DNA of 64,000 bases from CAZAFL01 sp964484465. Its GTDB lineage: Bacteria; Bacteroidota; Ignavibacteria; UBA10030; SZUA-254. Location: NCBI GenBank assembly GCA_964484465.1, contig CAZAFL010000001.1:190780-254779 (forward strand). The letters are read 5' to 3'. A model generated the notes under the pieces. The model did not search any database, was not told the origin of the DNA, and saw nothing but the letters and a program-made list of their open reading frames with translations. Positions 1-10,100 of the stretch are shown here, in pieces. Positions within the stretch are counted from its first letter, which is position 1. Every line of letters starts with the position of its first letter. The position numbers and the translations under genes are program-made.

Positions 1-646
1 TATTATTGAATCCCCTGAACCACTTGTACGAGTTTACAGTCATAGTTGCATTCACATTGGGAGTTGCCGAATTCACCACCAGAGGCGGATGCAATTCATT
101 TTCTTGCTCTGCATTTATCCGGCTCTTAAATGTGAACGAGACCCCGCTTCCCCCGTTTTTATAGACAAGACCGTCGATGATGATACTGTATCCCTCACCT
201 GCAAGGAAATCGTTAAACTGCACGCGGTCCGCCGGAGGCAATCCCTGAACATCGGCCGAATCGACGCGATGTATCCTGAATTTAATTTCCCCGTACGTGC
301 CGTACGGTACGTTTGCCACTGAGATCGTCTGCAAGGTGCCGTTCAAATTGAGGTTCAGAATAAATGGGGCGGTTTTGAAATCGGCCTCTTCATCCTCGGC
401 TTCGAATTTTATTTTTGCAAGTACAACCCTCGCCTGAGAGATGGTGATTGAGTCGACTCCCAACGAGGAAGCGGTGACACCCGCGTTCTGCAGAACAGAA
501 GATGTTCCTCTGTTAAGGTATTTTGCGTTCATCGAGATTGTCCCCGTTCCCGGGGACGTCCCGGAGTCTTTGCAGCCGGATACCGCTAAAACCATTAACG
601 CGATTGCGGTCGATAAGATGAAAGAGAACTTGATAAATTGTTTCAT
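1..646 (-). CDS. Partial lipoprotein, C-terminus beyond window edge
   Basis: A continuous reading frame runs on the minus strand from an ATG at 646-644 to the window edge, with 215 codons visible and no stop. The N-terminus is a lipoprotein signal: a charged MKQFIK start, a hydrophobic core, and a lipobox ending VSGC with the lipidated cysteine at residue 25. A GGAG lies about 7 bases before the ATG. After the cysteine comes a short Ser/Gly/Pro linker and then a beta-rich stretch (SITISQARVVLAKIKF, later VPYGTYGEIKFRIHRVD). This resembles the DUF4382-like lipoproteins of Bacteroidota, but that match is tentative. It is probably anchored in the outer membrane, facing the periplasm or the surface. 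It is divergent from the glycogen phosphorylase gene. The function is not known. Confidence 0.8.
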   Translation of the reverse strand, partial: MKQFIKFSFILSTAIALMVLAVSGCKDSGTSPGTGTISMNAKYLNRGTSSVLQNAGVTASSLGVDSITISQARVVLAKIKFEAEDEEADFKTAPFILNLNLNGTLQTISVANVPYGTYGEIKFRIHRVDSADVQGLPPADRVQFNDFLAGEGYSIIIDGLVYKNGGSGVSFTFKSRINAEQENELHPPLVVNSATPNVNATMTVNSYKWFRGFNN

Positions 647-950
647 ACAACACTCCGATGTTTGGTTCTGGTGGTTCGGGGGCGTGTGCGGCTACTATAC
701 TATAATCCAAAATTGCGCTAAAAAGTTTCATGGGTCTGAGTTAAAAAGCATCGTTCGATTTTAAAACAGGAAAAACAGGTAACAGTTCATATCGGCAGCA
801 TGCTATTGACTCGGTGAGTCACCCAGCTCTCTTCAATCATATCCAGGTTTTTACCGATTTTTTCTTTGATTCCAACCATAAAAATCGTAAATTTACACGT
901 TTTGCTCTATTCCAAATGTAACCTTTTAGCACAATTCCGAGAATAAAGAA
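647..950. other. Divergent intergenic region
   Basis: About 300 bases between the divergent lipoprotein and glycogen phosphorylase genes. It must hold both promoters. The only clear structure is the 15-bp inverted repeat at 807-821, listed separately. Short ORFs on both strands here look like chance. Confidence 0.6.
807..821. promoter_or_regulatory. Candidate operator, perfect 6-3-6 inverted repeat
   Basis: The sequence TGACTCGGTGAGTCA is a perfect palindrome with 6-base arms and a 3-base centre. It lies between two divergent genes, 130 bases before the glycogen phosphorylase start. A dimeric regulator could bind here, but no regulator is identified and chance is possible. Confidence 0.3.
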
Positions 951-3080
951 TTGAGAAAGAAAGCCGAAAAGAATCCAGCACATATTATTAAACGTCTTCA
1001 TACGCTTGCGAACAACCTTTGGTGGAGCTGGAACCCGCGGGCACAACTGATCTTTGAAGAACTTTCGCCTCTCACGTGGGAGAACACCAACCATAATCCG
1101 GTGGCGGTCCTTGCGCAGGTTTCCGAAAACGAATTGCGTGCACGGTTAGGGGACAGTGATTTCTTATCACGCTTGATACCCGTGCTTCATTCGTTTGAAA
1201 TATATATAGAGAAAAAAGGGGGGTCTTCTCTAGTTCCCGGAAAAAAACATCTCCGTCCCGTCGCGTATTTTTGTGCGGAGTTCGGAATTCATGAATGTCT
1301 CCCGTTCTATTCGGGCGGACTTGGTGTTCTTGCCGGCGACCACGCAAAATCAGCCGGCGACCGCGGTATCCCTTTTGTCGGAATAGGGTTGTTTTATCGT
1401 CAGGGGTATTTTCAACAGCATGTCGACCCAAATGGCATGCAGCAGGAAAGTTATCCGACAACAAACCCGGCAGCGATTCCTGTCGAACTGGTGAAAGAGA
1501 ACGATGGCAAGCCTTTGTTGTGTAATGTTACAATCGGAAACAGCGTCGTCCATTTCCAGGGATGGCGGGTGAATGTTGGTCGTGCCGTCATTTATCTTCT
1601 CGATACTGATGTTCCCGAAAATGAAGAGCATTTCCGTGGTTTAACAGCACTGGCGTATGGAGGCGACATGAACATGCGCATCCGGCAGGAAATTGTTCTC
1701 GGGATAGGGGGCATAAGGTTTCTGCGCGCATTGGGGATTCAACCATCTCTGTTCCATATGAATGAAGGGCACGCCGCATTTCTCACGCTTGAGCTTCTGC
1801 GTGAACACATGCTGCGTGGGTTGTCCAAAACCGAAGCTGAACAAATTGTCCGGTCAGAGTGTCTGTTCACGACACATACGCCGGTGCCGGCAGGCCACGA
1901 CCGTTTTCCCGCCGACCTTATTGAATTCACACTGCGTCCGTATGCAGACTGGATGAAGATTTCTATTGTGGAACTAATGGAATACGGCCAGGCTCCCAAT
2001 GCTCAGGATAAGAGTCAGTTTACGATGACAATTTTGGGCCTTAAACTTTCCAGTAAGGCGAATGCCGTCAGCAAAAAACACGGTGAGATTTCGCGGTTGA
2101 TGTGGATAGATTTGTTTTCCGTGAAGGATGCCAGGAAAGTACCGATAGGTTATATTACCAACGGCGTTCACATGCCGAGCTGGACCTCACGAACTTCTTG
2201 GGATTTCTGGGAGCGGCATAATTCGCACCGATGGAAGGAACACCTGAACGACCCCAAATTCTGGCAGCATGTGACAAATCCCGACATAGTTTCCGATGAA
2301 GAGCTCTGGGCGCTGCGATACACACTTCGCCGTGAACTCATCGAATTTATCCGGACGAAAGCACGGTACCTCCATGCGTTTGGCGGAGCGAGCGGCGAGG
2401 ATGCCCTGCAGCATCTTCTCTCTTTCGATGCTCTTACGATTGGGTTTGCCCGCAGATTCGCTCCGTACAAGCGTGCACCGTTAATTTTTTCCAACTTCGA
2501 AAAAGCCGCTGAGTTGTTTAACGATCTTCACCGCCCCGTTCAGATTATCTTCGCGGGAAAATCTCATCCCCGGGACGGGGAGGGAAAAGAATTGCTTCGC
2601 CGTATTATCGAAGTTACGCATCAGCACCCTTTTTATGGAAAAGTGATTTTTCTTGAAAATTACGATATCAATATCGCGCGACACCTGGTTTCCGGATGCG
2701 ATGTATGGTTGAATACGCCGCGCCGTCCGCTCGAAGCAAGCGGGACAAGCGGAGAAAAGATCTCCATTAATGGAGGTTTGCACCTGAGCATGCTCGACGG
2801 ATGGTGGGTTGAAGCATACGACGGAAAGAACGGCTGGGCAATCGGGAACCCGGCTCAGGAGAATCTTCCGCCGGAGGAAGTCGACCGCGCTGATGCCGAT
2901 TCGCTTTACAAAATTCTTACCAACGAAGTCATTCCGTTATTTTTCGACCGGGATGCTAAAGGTATTCCCCGCAGGTGGGTTGCCCGGATGAGGCATGCAA
3001 TGAGAACAATTATTCCCGTCTATAACGCCCACCGCATGGTGGAGGAATACACAAAAAAATATTACTTTCCGTCGAAATAG
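951..3080 (+). CDS. glgP: Alpha-glucan (glycogen) phosphorylase, GT35
   Basis: Releases glucose-1-phosphate from the non-reducing ends of glycogen or maltodextrin in the cytoplasm, using pyridoxal phosphate. It is 709 residues, the shorter bacterial/archaeal form, with a DUF3417-like N-terminus (LANNLWWSWNPRAQ, about residues 17-30). This is followed by the GT35 signature CAEFGIHECLPFYSGGLGVL and, near the end, EASGTSGEKISINGGLHLS. Lys603 in that motif aligns with the PLP-binding lysine of the family. The usual Met before it is Glu here (SGEK instead of SGMK). The start is a TTG at 951. An in-frame stop at 927-929 limits upstream extension and no ATG lies near, so TTG is the best choice despite a weak ribosome site. 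It is convergent with the ABC ATPase (32-base gap) and close to a GH13 enzyme, so this is an alpha-glucan utilisation block. Confidence 0.93.
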   Translation: MRKKAEKNPAHIIKRLHTLANNLWWSWNPRAQLIFEELSPLTWENTNHNPVAVLAQVSENELRARLGDSDFLSRLIPVLHSFEIYIEKKGGSSLVPGKKHLRPVAYFCAEFGIHECLPFYSGGLGVLAGDHAKSAGDRGIPFVGIGLFYRQGYFQQHVDPNGMQQESYPTTNPAAIPVELVKENDGKPLLCNVTIGNSVVHFQGWRVNVGRAVIYLLDTDVPENEEHFRGLTALAYGGDMNMRIRQEIVLGIGGIRFLRALGIQPSLFHMNEGHAAFLTLELLREHMLRGLSKTEAEQIVRSECLFTTHTPVPAGHDRFPADLIEFTLRPYADWMKISIVELMEYGQAPNAQDKSQFTMTILGLKLSSKANAVSKKHGEISRLMWIDLFSVKDARKVPIGYITNGVHMPSWTSRTSWDFWERHNSHRWKEHLNDPKFWQHVTNPDIVSDEELWALRYTLRRELIEFIRTKARYLHAFGGASGEDALQHLLSFDALTIGFARRFAPYKRAPLIFSNFEKAAELFNDLHRPVQIIFAGKSHPRDGEGKELLRRIIEVTHQHPFYGKVIFLENYDINIARHLVSGCDVWLNTPRRPLEASGTSGEKISINGGLHLSMLDGWWVEAYDGKNGWAIGNPAQENLPPEEVDRADADSLYKILTNEVIPLFFDRDAKGIPRRWVARMRHAMRTIIPVYNAHRMVEEYTKKYYFPSK

Positions 3081-3112
3081 TCAGTCCTGCCGGGAATAGC
3101 AACACGCGCAAT

Positions 3113-4210
3113 CTACAATGCCTTACCAGTATTCTTGTCGAAGAAGTGCAGTTTCGATGCGTCAATATATAGCTCGAATGATTTTCCCCGCACTGGCTGA
3201 ATATCTGCCGGTATCCGTGAGCTCATTTGGGATTGTGTGCCAAGAGAAAAGTAGACGAAGATTTCATTTCCCACAGGTTCAGTGACATCGACATCGACCG
3301 ACACTTTTTGTGAAAACTCGTTAACCGGTCGGGCAAGGATGTGCTCCGGTCGAATCCCGAGAATGATGATTTCCTGATTCTTTACAGCGACCCGATGTTG
3401 AAGGAGCGGAGGTATCCTGATGCTCATGCCGCTTAACGAGTGTTCGAAATGATAACCGTTGTCGTTGGAAATCTTACCCGTGAGAAAATTGATGGCCGGA
3501 CTTCCGATAAAACCGGCGACAAATTGATTTGCAGGATTATTGTAGATGCTTAGAGGCGTATCGACCTGGTGAACCACACCATCCTTCATCACAACAATTC
3601 GGTCACCCATCGACATTGCCTCTATCTGGTCATGCGTTACGTATATCATGGTCATCTCAAGCCGCCTGTGCAGGCGGGATAATTCTGTTCTCATTTGAAC
3701 CCTGAGGTTGGCGTCAAGGTTGCTCAGAGGCTCATCGAATAAAAATACTCTTGGGCGGCGCACAATGGCGCGGCCAAGTGCAACGCGCTGGCGCTGCCCG
3801 CCCGAAAGAGCCTTCGGTTTCCGGTCAAGAAAATCTTTAATGTCGAGGATTTCAGCTGTCTGATGTACAAGCTGCTCGATGTCCGGCTTTTTGTAATTAC
3901 GCATTTTCAAGCCGAATGCCAGGTTCTCAAAAACCGACATATGCGGATAGAGGGCGTAATTCTGAAAAACCATCGCAACATCCCTGTCTTTCGGTGCTAC
4001 TTCGTTGACAGGCTGGTCGTCAAAGTAAATTTTACCGTCACTTAACTGTTCGAGCCCCGCAATCAGGCGCAGTGTTGTCGATTTTCCACAGCCTGATGGT
4101 CCGACAAGGACGACGAACTCTTTATCGTTGATGAAAAGACTTACATCTCTGACAGCTGCTTTTCTGCCATCGTACGTTTTCGAAACATTCTCCAGCCGTA
4201 CACTACTCAT
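3113..4210 (-). CDS. Sugar ABC transporter ATP-binding protein (MalK/UgpC/MsmK type)
   Basis: ATPase subunit that would power uptake of a sugar or oligosaccharide at the inner membrane. It has Walker A (GPSGCGKSTT), a Q-loop (MVFQNYALYPHMSVFENL), the signature ALSGGQRQR, Walker B (RVFLFDEPLSNLD) and an H-loop (YVTHDQIEAMSMGDR). A C-terminal TOBE-like region follows (LGIRPEHILARP), as in MalK and UgpC. I place the start at the ATG at 4210, because family similarity begins at MSSVRLENVSKTY. An ATG at 4276, with an AAAGG about 12 bases upstream, would add 22 residues. No permease or binding protein is nearby, so it may be a shared ATPase serving several transporters, as MsmK does. The alpha-glucan neighbours hint at maltodextrin, but the substrate is inferred only from context. 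Confidence 0.9.
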   Translation of the reverse strand: MSSVRLENVSKTYDGRKAAVRDVSLFINDKEFVVLVGPSGCGKSTTLRLIAGLEQLSDGKIYFDDQPVNEVAPKDRDVAMVFQNYALYPHMSVFENLAFGLKMRNYKKPDIEQLVHQTAEILDIKDFLDRKPKALSGGQRQRVALGRAIVRRPRVFLFDEPLSNLDANLRVQMRTELSRLHRRLEMTMIYVTHDQIEAMSMGDRIVVMKDGVVHQVDTPLSIYNNPANQFVAGFIGSPAINFLTGKISNDNGYHFEHSLSGMSIRIPPLLQHRVAVKNQEIIILGIRPEHILARPVNEFSQKVSVDVDVTEPVGNEIFVYFSLGTQSQMSSRIPADIQPVRGKSFELYIDASKLHFFDKNTGKAL

Positions 4211-4447
4211 GAGATTATCGGTTGTGATTAAATCACCGGCTAATATACTCACTCTCTCTTCGAATCTCAAACTCATCAAAAACTTTACCTTTGATGGAAA
4301 GGCTGAATAAATATTCTAGTGTTTGCAGTTCGTATAATATTGACATTCGCCAAAAAAATAGTTACAATCTCAACGCAATCTGGTACATCCACATTTACCG
4401 CTGCCAATACATCCTTTTCATTTATTACATCACGAAATTTCTTATAG

Positions 4448-6382
4448 ATGGAATCGAGTTCCTTACTGTCGCTTCGTGAAAATCTGCAGGAAAAACTTGA
4501 GCATGCAGACAGACAACGAAATTACATAATCCCGGCTCTGTGGGTAAATGATAAACAAAATTCTTCTGCCCGGCGGACAGTTACAGTCGACCCGTATCAA
4601 TTTTTTCTTGATGCGGTAAACGGCATCCTCGATTTACAACCGCGACATATTGTGAAGACGACGGGAGGATTATGGACAAAGGATGCGGTTGTTTATAATA
4701 TGTTTATCCGGACTACCTGTGCGTTTGACCACAACGGAAACGGTAAAATTGATTTGCCGGAAAATGCGGACGGGTGGAAAGAATCCGGAACTTTTCTTAA
4801 GGCTATTGGTCTCCTGCCCTATGTACGGTCTCTCGGTGCAAACACGATTCACTTATTACCGATCGCGTCGATGGGCAAAGATGGGCATAAGGGCACGCTC
4901 GGCTCGCCGTATGCAATAAAAAATCCATACGAGCTTGACCCCGCTATGAGCGAACCGAATATTGGAGTTGGTGCCGATAATGAATTCAAAGCATTTGTGG
5001 AAGCGTCACACCGTCTTGGAATCCGCGTTGTTGTTGAGTTTGTTTTTCGTACATCGTCGAAGGATAGTGATTGGGTGAAAGACCACCCCGACTGGTTTTA
5101 TTGGATTAAGGAATCGGTGAAGGACAGGCAACCGCATTCACATGATGAGTCGGGCTATGGAGCTCCCATCTTTACGCGCGAAGAAATGCAGCAGATTCAT
5201 ACGAAAGTTGAAAAAGGAGGTTTCGATGGCTTGATTTCTCCTCATAGAGTCTACCTCGACATGTTTACTGCTTCACCTGCAAAGGAATCTATCATCCTCG
5301 ATAACGGGAAATGGATCGGAATCCTTCCTGATGGCACGAGGGTGAGGATTCCCGGAGCATTCGCAGATTGGCCCCCCGACGATTCACAACCCCCGTGGGT
5401 AGACGTGACCTATCTGAAGATGTACACGCATCCGAAGTTTAATTACATCGCGTACAATACGTTAAGGATGTACGACCGTGAACTTGCGCGTGAAGAAAAT
5501 ATTAAGCGCCCTTTGTGGGATAAGATTTCCGATATTGTTCCTCATTATCAGAAAACATTTGGGATCGACGGCGTGATGATCGATATGGGACATGCTCTCC
5601 CGATGGCACTGAAACGCGAAATGATCAGAAGGGCGCGGGAGGTCGACCCCGATTTTGCGTTCTGGGATGAAAATTTTACGATAACGGAGCAGAGCGTGCG
5701 TGAAGGGTACAATGCGGTCATCGGTTACCAGTGGGCAGACCAGCATCATCCTTCAAAATTCAGGAGAATGCTCAAACGATTTTCAGAAGAAGGTTATGCG
5801 TTGCCTTTTTTTGCGACGCCGGAAAGTCACAACACGCCGAGAGCTGCCACCAGAACAGGCGGGGTGCTCTATTCAAGATTTGCATGGGGAGTCAGCAACT
5901 TCATTCCAGCAATACCGTTTATTCATTCGGGGTTTGAGCTGGGAGAAACGTTTCCGGTCAATACCGGACTTGATTTTTCGAAAGAAGAAATGAGCAACTA
6001 CCCCCCGGAACAACTGCCGTTGTTCAGCGGGTATGCCTACGACTGGGCGAGCAGTAGTGAAATCGTCGAATGGATTCGAAAAGTTTCATTGGTAAGAACC
6101 CGGTTTCACTCAATTATTACTGACACCGCTCCCGCATCCTTCTTATGGCTGGAAACGCATCATCACGATGTTGTGGCGTTCATTCGTTCTCGCGATCACG
6201 GCAAAACCGGATTACTGGTTGTTGCAAATTCCAATATGCACCAGAGAGCGCATTGTTCCGTTGACCTGTACACACAGAAAACCCTGCTCGTGGATATATT
6301 TTCCGGGACAAGTTTTGCAGTTGAAGGCAACATGGTTCGGTGCGATCTGTCACAGGGGCAGGTAGAGGTGTTCGAACTGTGA
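4448..6382 (+). CDS. GH13 alpha-glucan enzyme, maltosyltransferase-like
   Basis: A GH13 (alpha-amylase clan) protein of 644 residues with no signal peptide, so probably cytoplasmic. From memory, stretches such as ESGTFLKAIGLLPYVRSLGA, DHPDWFYWIK, IVPHYQKTFGIDG and DMGHALP closely resemble the maltosyltransferase of Thermotoga maritima, which moves maltosyl units between maltodextrins. The expected nucleophile is Asp379 (in MIDMGHALP) and the acid/base is Glu408 (FWDENF). At the third catalytic position, where I expect Asp, this protein has Asn462 (PESHNTPR). The ATG at 4448 has no clear Shine-Dalgarno. It is divergent from the sugar ABC ATPase and near glycogen phosphorylase, which fits intracellular maltodextrin or glycogen remodelling. 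It could instead be another GH13 transglycosylase. Confidence 0.78.
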   Translation: MESSSLLSLRENLQEKLEHADRQRNYIIPALWVNDKQNSSARRTVTVDPYQFFLDAVNGILDLQPRHIVKTTGGLWTKDAVVYNMFIRTTCAFDHNGNGKIDLPENADGWKESGTFLKAIGLLPYVRSLGANTIHLLPIASMGKDGHKGTLGSPYAIKNPYELDPAMSEPNIGVGADNEFKAFVEASHRLGIRVVVEFVFRTSSKDSDWVKDHPDWFYWIKESVKDRQPHSHDESGYGAPIFTREEMQQIHTKVEKGGFDGLISPHRVYLDMFTASPAKESIILDNGKWIGILPDGTRVRIPGAFADWPPDDSQPPWVDVTYLKMYTHPKFNYIAYNTLRMYDRELAREENIKRPLWDKISDIVPHYQKTFGIDGVMIDMGHALPMALKREMIRRAREVDPDFAFWDENFTITEQSVREGYNAVIGYQWADQHHPSKFRRMLKRFSEEGYALPFFATPESHNTPRAATRTGGVLYSRFAWGVSNFIPAIPFIHSGFELGETFPVNTGLDFSKEEMSNYPPEQLPLFSGYAYDWASSSEIVEWIRKVSLVRTRFHSIITDTAPASFLWLETHHHDVVAFIRSRDHGKTGLLVVANSNMHQRAHCSVDLYTQKTLLVDIFSGTSFAVEGNMVRCDLSQGQVEVFEL

Positions 6383-6407
6383 AAATGGATTGAGCGGGGA
6401 TTTGTGA

Positions 6408-6587
6408 TTAGAACAGGGTGTAAATAAACGGCGCGAGAGCGGACCCTTCAGTAAGGACAATCACAAGGCTGAGAAGAACAAGCACAACGACAATCGGTCC
6501 GAGCCACCATTTCTTTCGTACCTTCATAAATGCCCATAGTTCGGCGAAGATTGAGAGACGGGAGGAAATATTTTCAAGGAATTTCAT
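6408..6587 (-). CDS. DUF5989 family micro-protein
   Basis: A 59-residue protein with one membrane helix. The core is FAELWAFMKVRKKWWLGPI, then a hydrophobic run (VVVLVLLSLVIVLT) and the ending EGSALAPFIYTLF. This pattern is typical of DUF5989 proteins, which are usually found beside SxtJ-like proteins and carbamoyltransferases in surface-polymer clusters. No such partner is visible here, so it is an orphan copy. I use the ATG at 6587; an upstream start at 6608 would add seven non-conserved residues. It is convergent with the GH13 gene, with a 25-base gap. The molecular function of the family is unknown. Confidence 0.8.
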   Translation of the reverse strand: MKFLENISSRLSIFAELWAFMKVRKKWWLGPIVVVLVLLSLVIVLTEGSALAPFIYTLF

Positions 6588-7145
6588 ATCTGAAAAACAA
6601 ATTATCATTTAGTTACTACTTTTGCAACTGCGCGGAAGTTACCTGGTTGTCTTTGAAAGGATTATTCAATAGATTACATAACTGATTATTCCATTTTCGA
6701 CTTCCGAATTAATAGTGGCAGTTCCGATCAGGAACACCTTTTCCGCCTAAGGCAGGTTGCTTCAGGCAGTATATTAAATTTCAAATGTTTTACTCGTTTT
6801 CTCCAAAGAGGATACATATATGCGCGCCTATTCGTGTATCGATCGTTGCTGCCATTGAGGGACGGAATTTCCTGTCCAATAAAGTGAGTCTTCCGCACAA
6901 AAGTGTAGAATAGTTGTCACACCCTCGTGCCTCAACATTGACATTTTGGTGAATACACAGATCTTTGACTTTGTGATTGTTGAAATGTTCGATGTAGTTG
7001 TACTTTCGTTTTCGTAATAGCTTGGCTCTCTTCTGCGGCACGTTATTGTACGTCACATTGTTATACTAAAGCAAATATTGGTACGGATGTTGTTATAAGT
7101 TTGGCGTCTTGAATTTTTGACTGAATGTAATGAAAGCACCGGTTA
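6588..7145. other. Intergenic region, no supported gene
   Basis: About 560 bases between divergent genes. A minus-strand 88-codon frame (6790-7056) has no recognisable features and a Cys/His/Arg-rich composition, and I treat it as chance. The promoter of the gene at 7146 must lie here, but I cannot assign it. Confidence 0.5.
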
Positions 7146-10100
7146 ATGACTATCAGGGATTTACATAGACTTCGGGGTACATTAGTCTGCATGCTTTTTC
7201 TTGCCCTGGGTTCATATGCTTTCGGTAGCGCATGGACCAGCAGTGGCCCCCTTTACAAAACAATAAAGGTTGTGAACGTTTCTCCACAACATCAAAATGT
7301 CATCTTTGCAGGAGCGTTCGGCTCGGGAATATTCAAAAGTACTGATGCAGGAGCAACGTGGGCAAATTACAAGGCAGGGATGGTCAATTTGTATGTGCGC
7401 TCATTGCTCGTATTATCAGATTTGACTATTTATGCCGGTACTAACGACGGTATTTCTAAAACGACTGACGGCGGACAAAACTGGGTTTCGGTTCTCACCA
7501 CGCCGAATTCCGTAAGGAGTGTTGCCATCGATCCCTCCACCAATTCTATTTATGGTGCGTCATTCGGCTCGGGGTTGTATAAAAGCACGAATGCAGGGAC
7601 AACATGGAGCCATATTACGGTAAACGATCCAAGCACTGGACAAACATTATCTCATCTTTGGGTTGTGGTCAATTTCGGTCGGGATTCTCTTTATGTCGGA
7701 GGCTCGATTCTTGATATACCTCAGGGCTTCGGAGGTGCACTATTCAGAACTGTAGATGGAGGAAACAGCTGGTTTCAAATGCAGTACCCTGTTGCGATTC
7801 GCAGCAGTATTCACTCTATTGCTCTCAGTCCAACTGCACCCAAGACTGCATTCATCCTCGGGACTGCCGTAAAAGGGGTGTATCTTTCTACTGATGCTGG
7901 GACTACGTTCAGCAACATCGACGGTGATGGAACCGCACACCCGCTTCCGGACTTGTTCATCAACACTGTTGGGTTCATGAACAGCATGTACTATACTGGC
8001 ACTGATTCACTCGGTCAGCTCTATTACAGGCCTGTGAGTGATGTTTCTAATGGTTGGACTGCCGGCACCGGGCTTCCCGGAAATCCTTCAATGATTAATT
8101 CTGTAAATTTTAATCAATCCAACAGTAACACAATGTATGCCGGAACCGATGGTCAAGGAGTCTACCAGAGCTCAAACAGCGGCGTGTCCTGGCAAGCGAT
8201 GAACTCCGGAATGCTGGGAACTGCCGGTCGTGCAATCGCGCGTATGGTGAACGGTACGATTTTACTCGGGACAGATTTTGGTGATGGAATGTGGAAGTCG
8301 ACAGATTCTGCAAAGAGCTGGACCCGGATCGATAGCCTTTATACATCGGATGCGCTTACGTCTTTTGGTCTGACGAGCGATCCATCTATATTGTATGTCG
8401 GCTCATACGGCGGTGGTGTTCACAAAAGCACGGATGGTGGGCTCGTCTGGCGCGTTACCGACAGCACTTCCCTCAACCTCCAGGTGCGTCCTATCGAAGT
8501 TGACCCGACAAACCTCAATACCGTTTATGCGGGGACGAATGACGGTGCATACAAAACAACAAATGGCGGTTCATCCTGGTTTCATGCAAACACCGGTATG
8601 CCGGCAAACCTTGCGATCCGCTCTATGGATTTGGTAAATTCAAATCCGAATGTAATATTTGCAGGTTCGGACTTAAGTTATTTGTACAAATCGACAAATG
8701 GCGGAGCAAGCTGGACCAACATCACCAGCGCAAATGGTTTTCTTTCCCAGGACGTGAGCATACGATCAATAACGGTGAATCAATCGTTTCCCAATATTGT
8801 GTATGTCGGAGCCGATAGCGGCAGGATTTATAAGAGTGTTAATAACGGCTCCTCGTGGTCGTTACTTTTCGACCTACCGACTGTTTCTTCTGTGAGGAAG
8901 GTGTTGATGCATCCATCAAATAACAGCATCTTGTTCGCCGCGACATTTGGAGGGGGTGTCTTTGTCAGCATCGATTCAGGTTCTCACTGGGCGCCTATGA
9001 ACTCCGGTCTTTCCGATCAGTCTATATATACACTGGAAGGTGATCAGAACAATCCTTTGAATCTTTACGCCGGAAGCAGTGCAACCGGAGTTTTCCATTC
9101 TACATACACCTTGAGTGAACACCCTCCAGTGTTAGAACCCATCGGGAATAAATTTGCACTCACTGGGAAGCAAATGGCTCTTACTGTTTCGGCGACAGAT
9201 TCTGACTTCACTATTCCCACGCTAAGTGCTCATAATCTTCCCTCCGGTGCATCATTCTTTGATAGTGCGAACGGAAATGGTGTCTTTTCCTGGATACCTG
9301 CACCTTCACAAATTGGCAACCATTCCGTTACGTTTGTCGCGTCCGACGGAGTTGCAGCCGACAGTGAAACAATCACTATTACTGTTATCGATTCTACAGG
9401 TGCTGTTGTTGTCGACGTCCCTGTCGAGGTGAGGTGGAATATGGTTTCGGTTCCCATCATCGTTAATGATTACAGGAGAACGACTCTCTTCCCGACAGCG
9501 ATTACGAGTGCGTACGCTTATAACGGCGGATACGTTGTTCGTGATACGTTGCAGAATGGCACCGGTTATTGGTTGAAGTTTCCGTCAAATCAAACTGTTT
9601 CTATGGGCGGCGGAAAGATTACACAAGATACGATTACCCTGAGGCCCGGCTGGAATTTAATCGGTGCGTCAGTTTCATCTTCAATTTCACTCTCAAGGGT
9701 TCATCCAGTTGCTCCCCTGATGATAACGTCGCAATTCTATGGGTACGCTTCGCGCACCGGTTATGTTGTGGTTGATACATTGCGGCCAGGAAAAGGGTAT
9801 TGGGTGAAGGTAAACCAAAGCGGCAAAGTTGTTTTGAGTTCATCCCCAACTCAAATTGCAAAAGCAGAAGAGCCTTCTAATACGGTTCGATTTCCTTCAA
9901 TTTCTTCATCGTTAATTCACATGAACAAACTCACGTTGACCGATGGAGAGGGAAAGTATCGGGAATTGTTTTTTACCGGAACTTCGATTTCTATTGACCC
10001 TCAGCAGTTTGAGTTTCCGCCTGTACCACCTCCGGGTGATTTTGATGTTCGTTTCTCAACGCAGAGCTCGTTGGCCGTCGTATCGGGTCACGCTTCTCCC

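Noticed and set aside
6790..7056. 88-codon minus-strand frame
   Set aside because: No ribosome site, no domain and unusual composition; a decayed gene cannot be excluded but is not supported.
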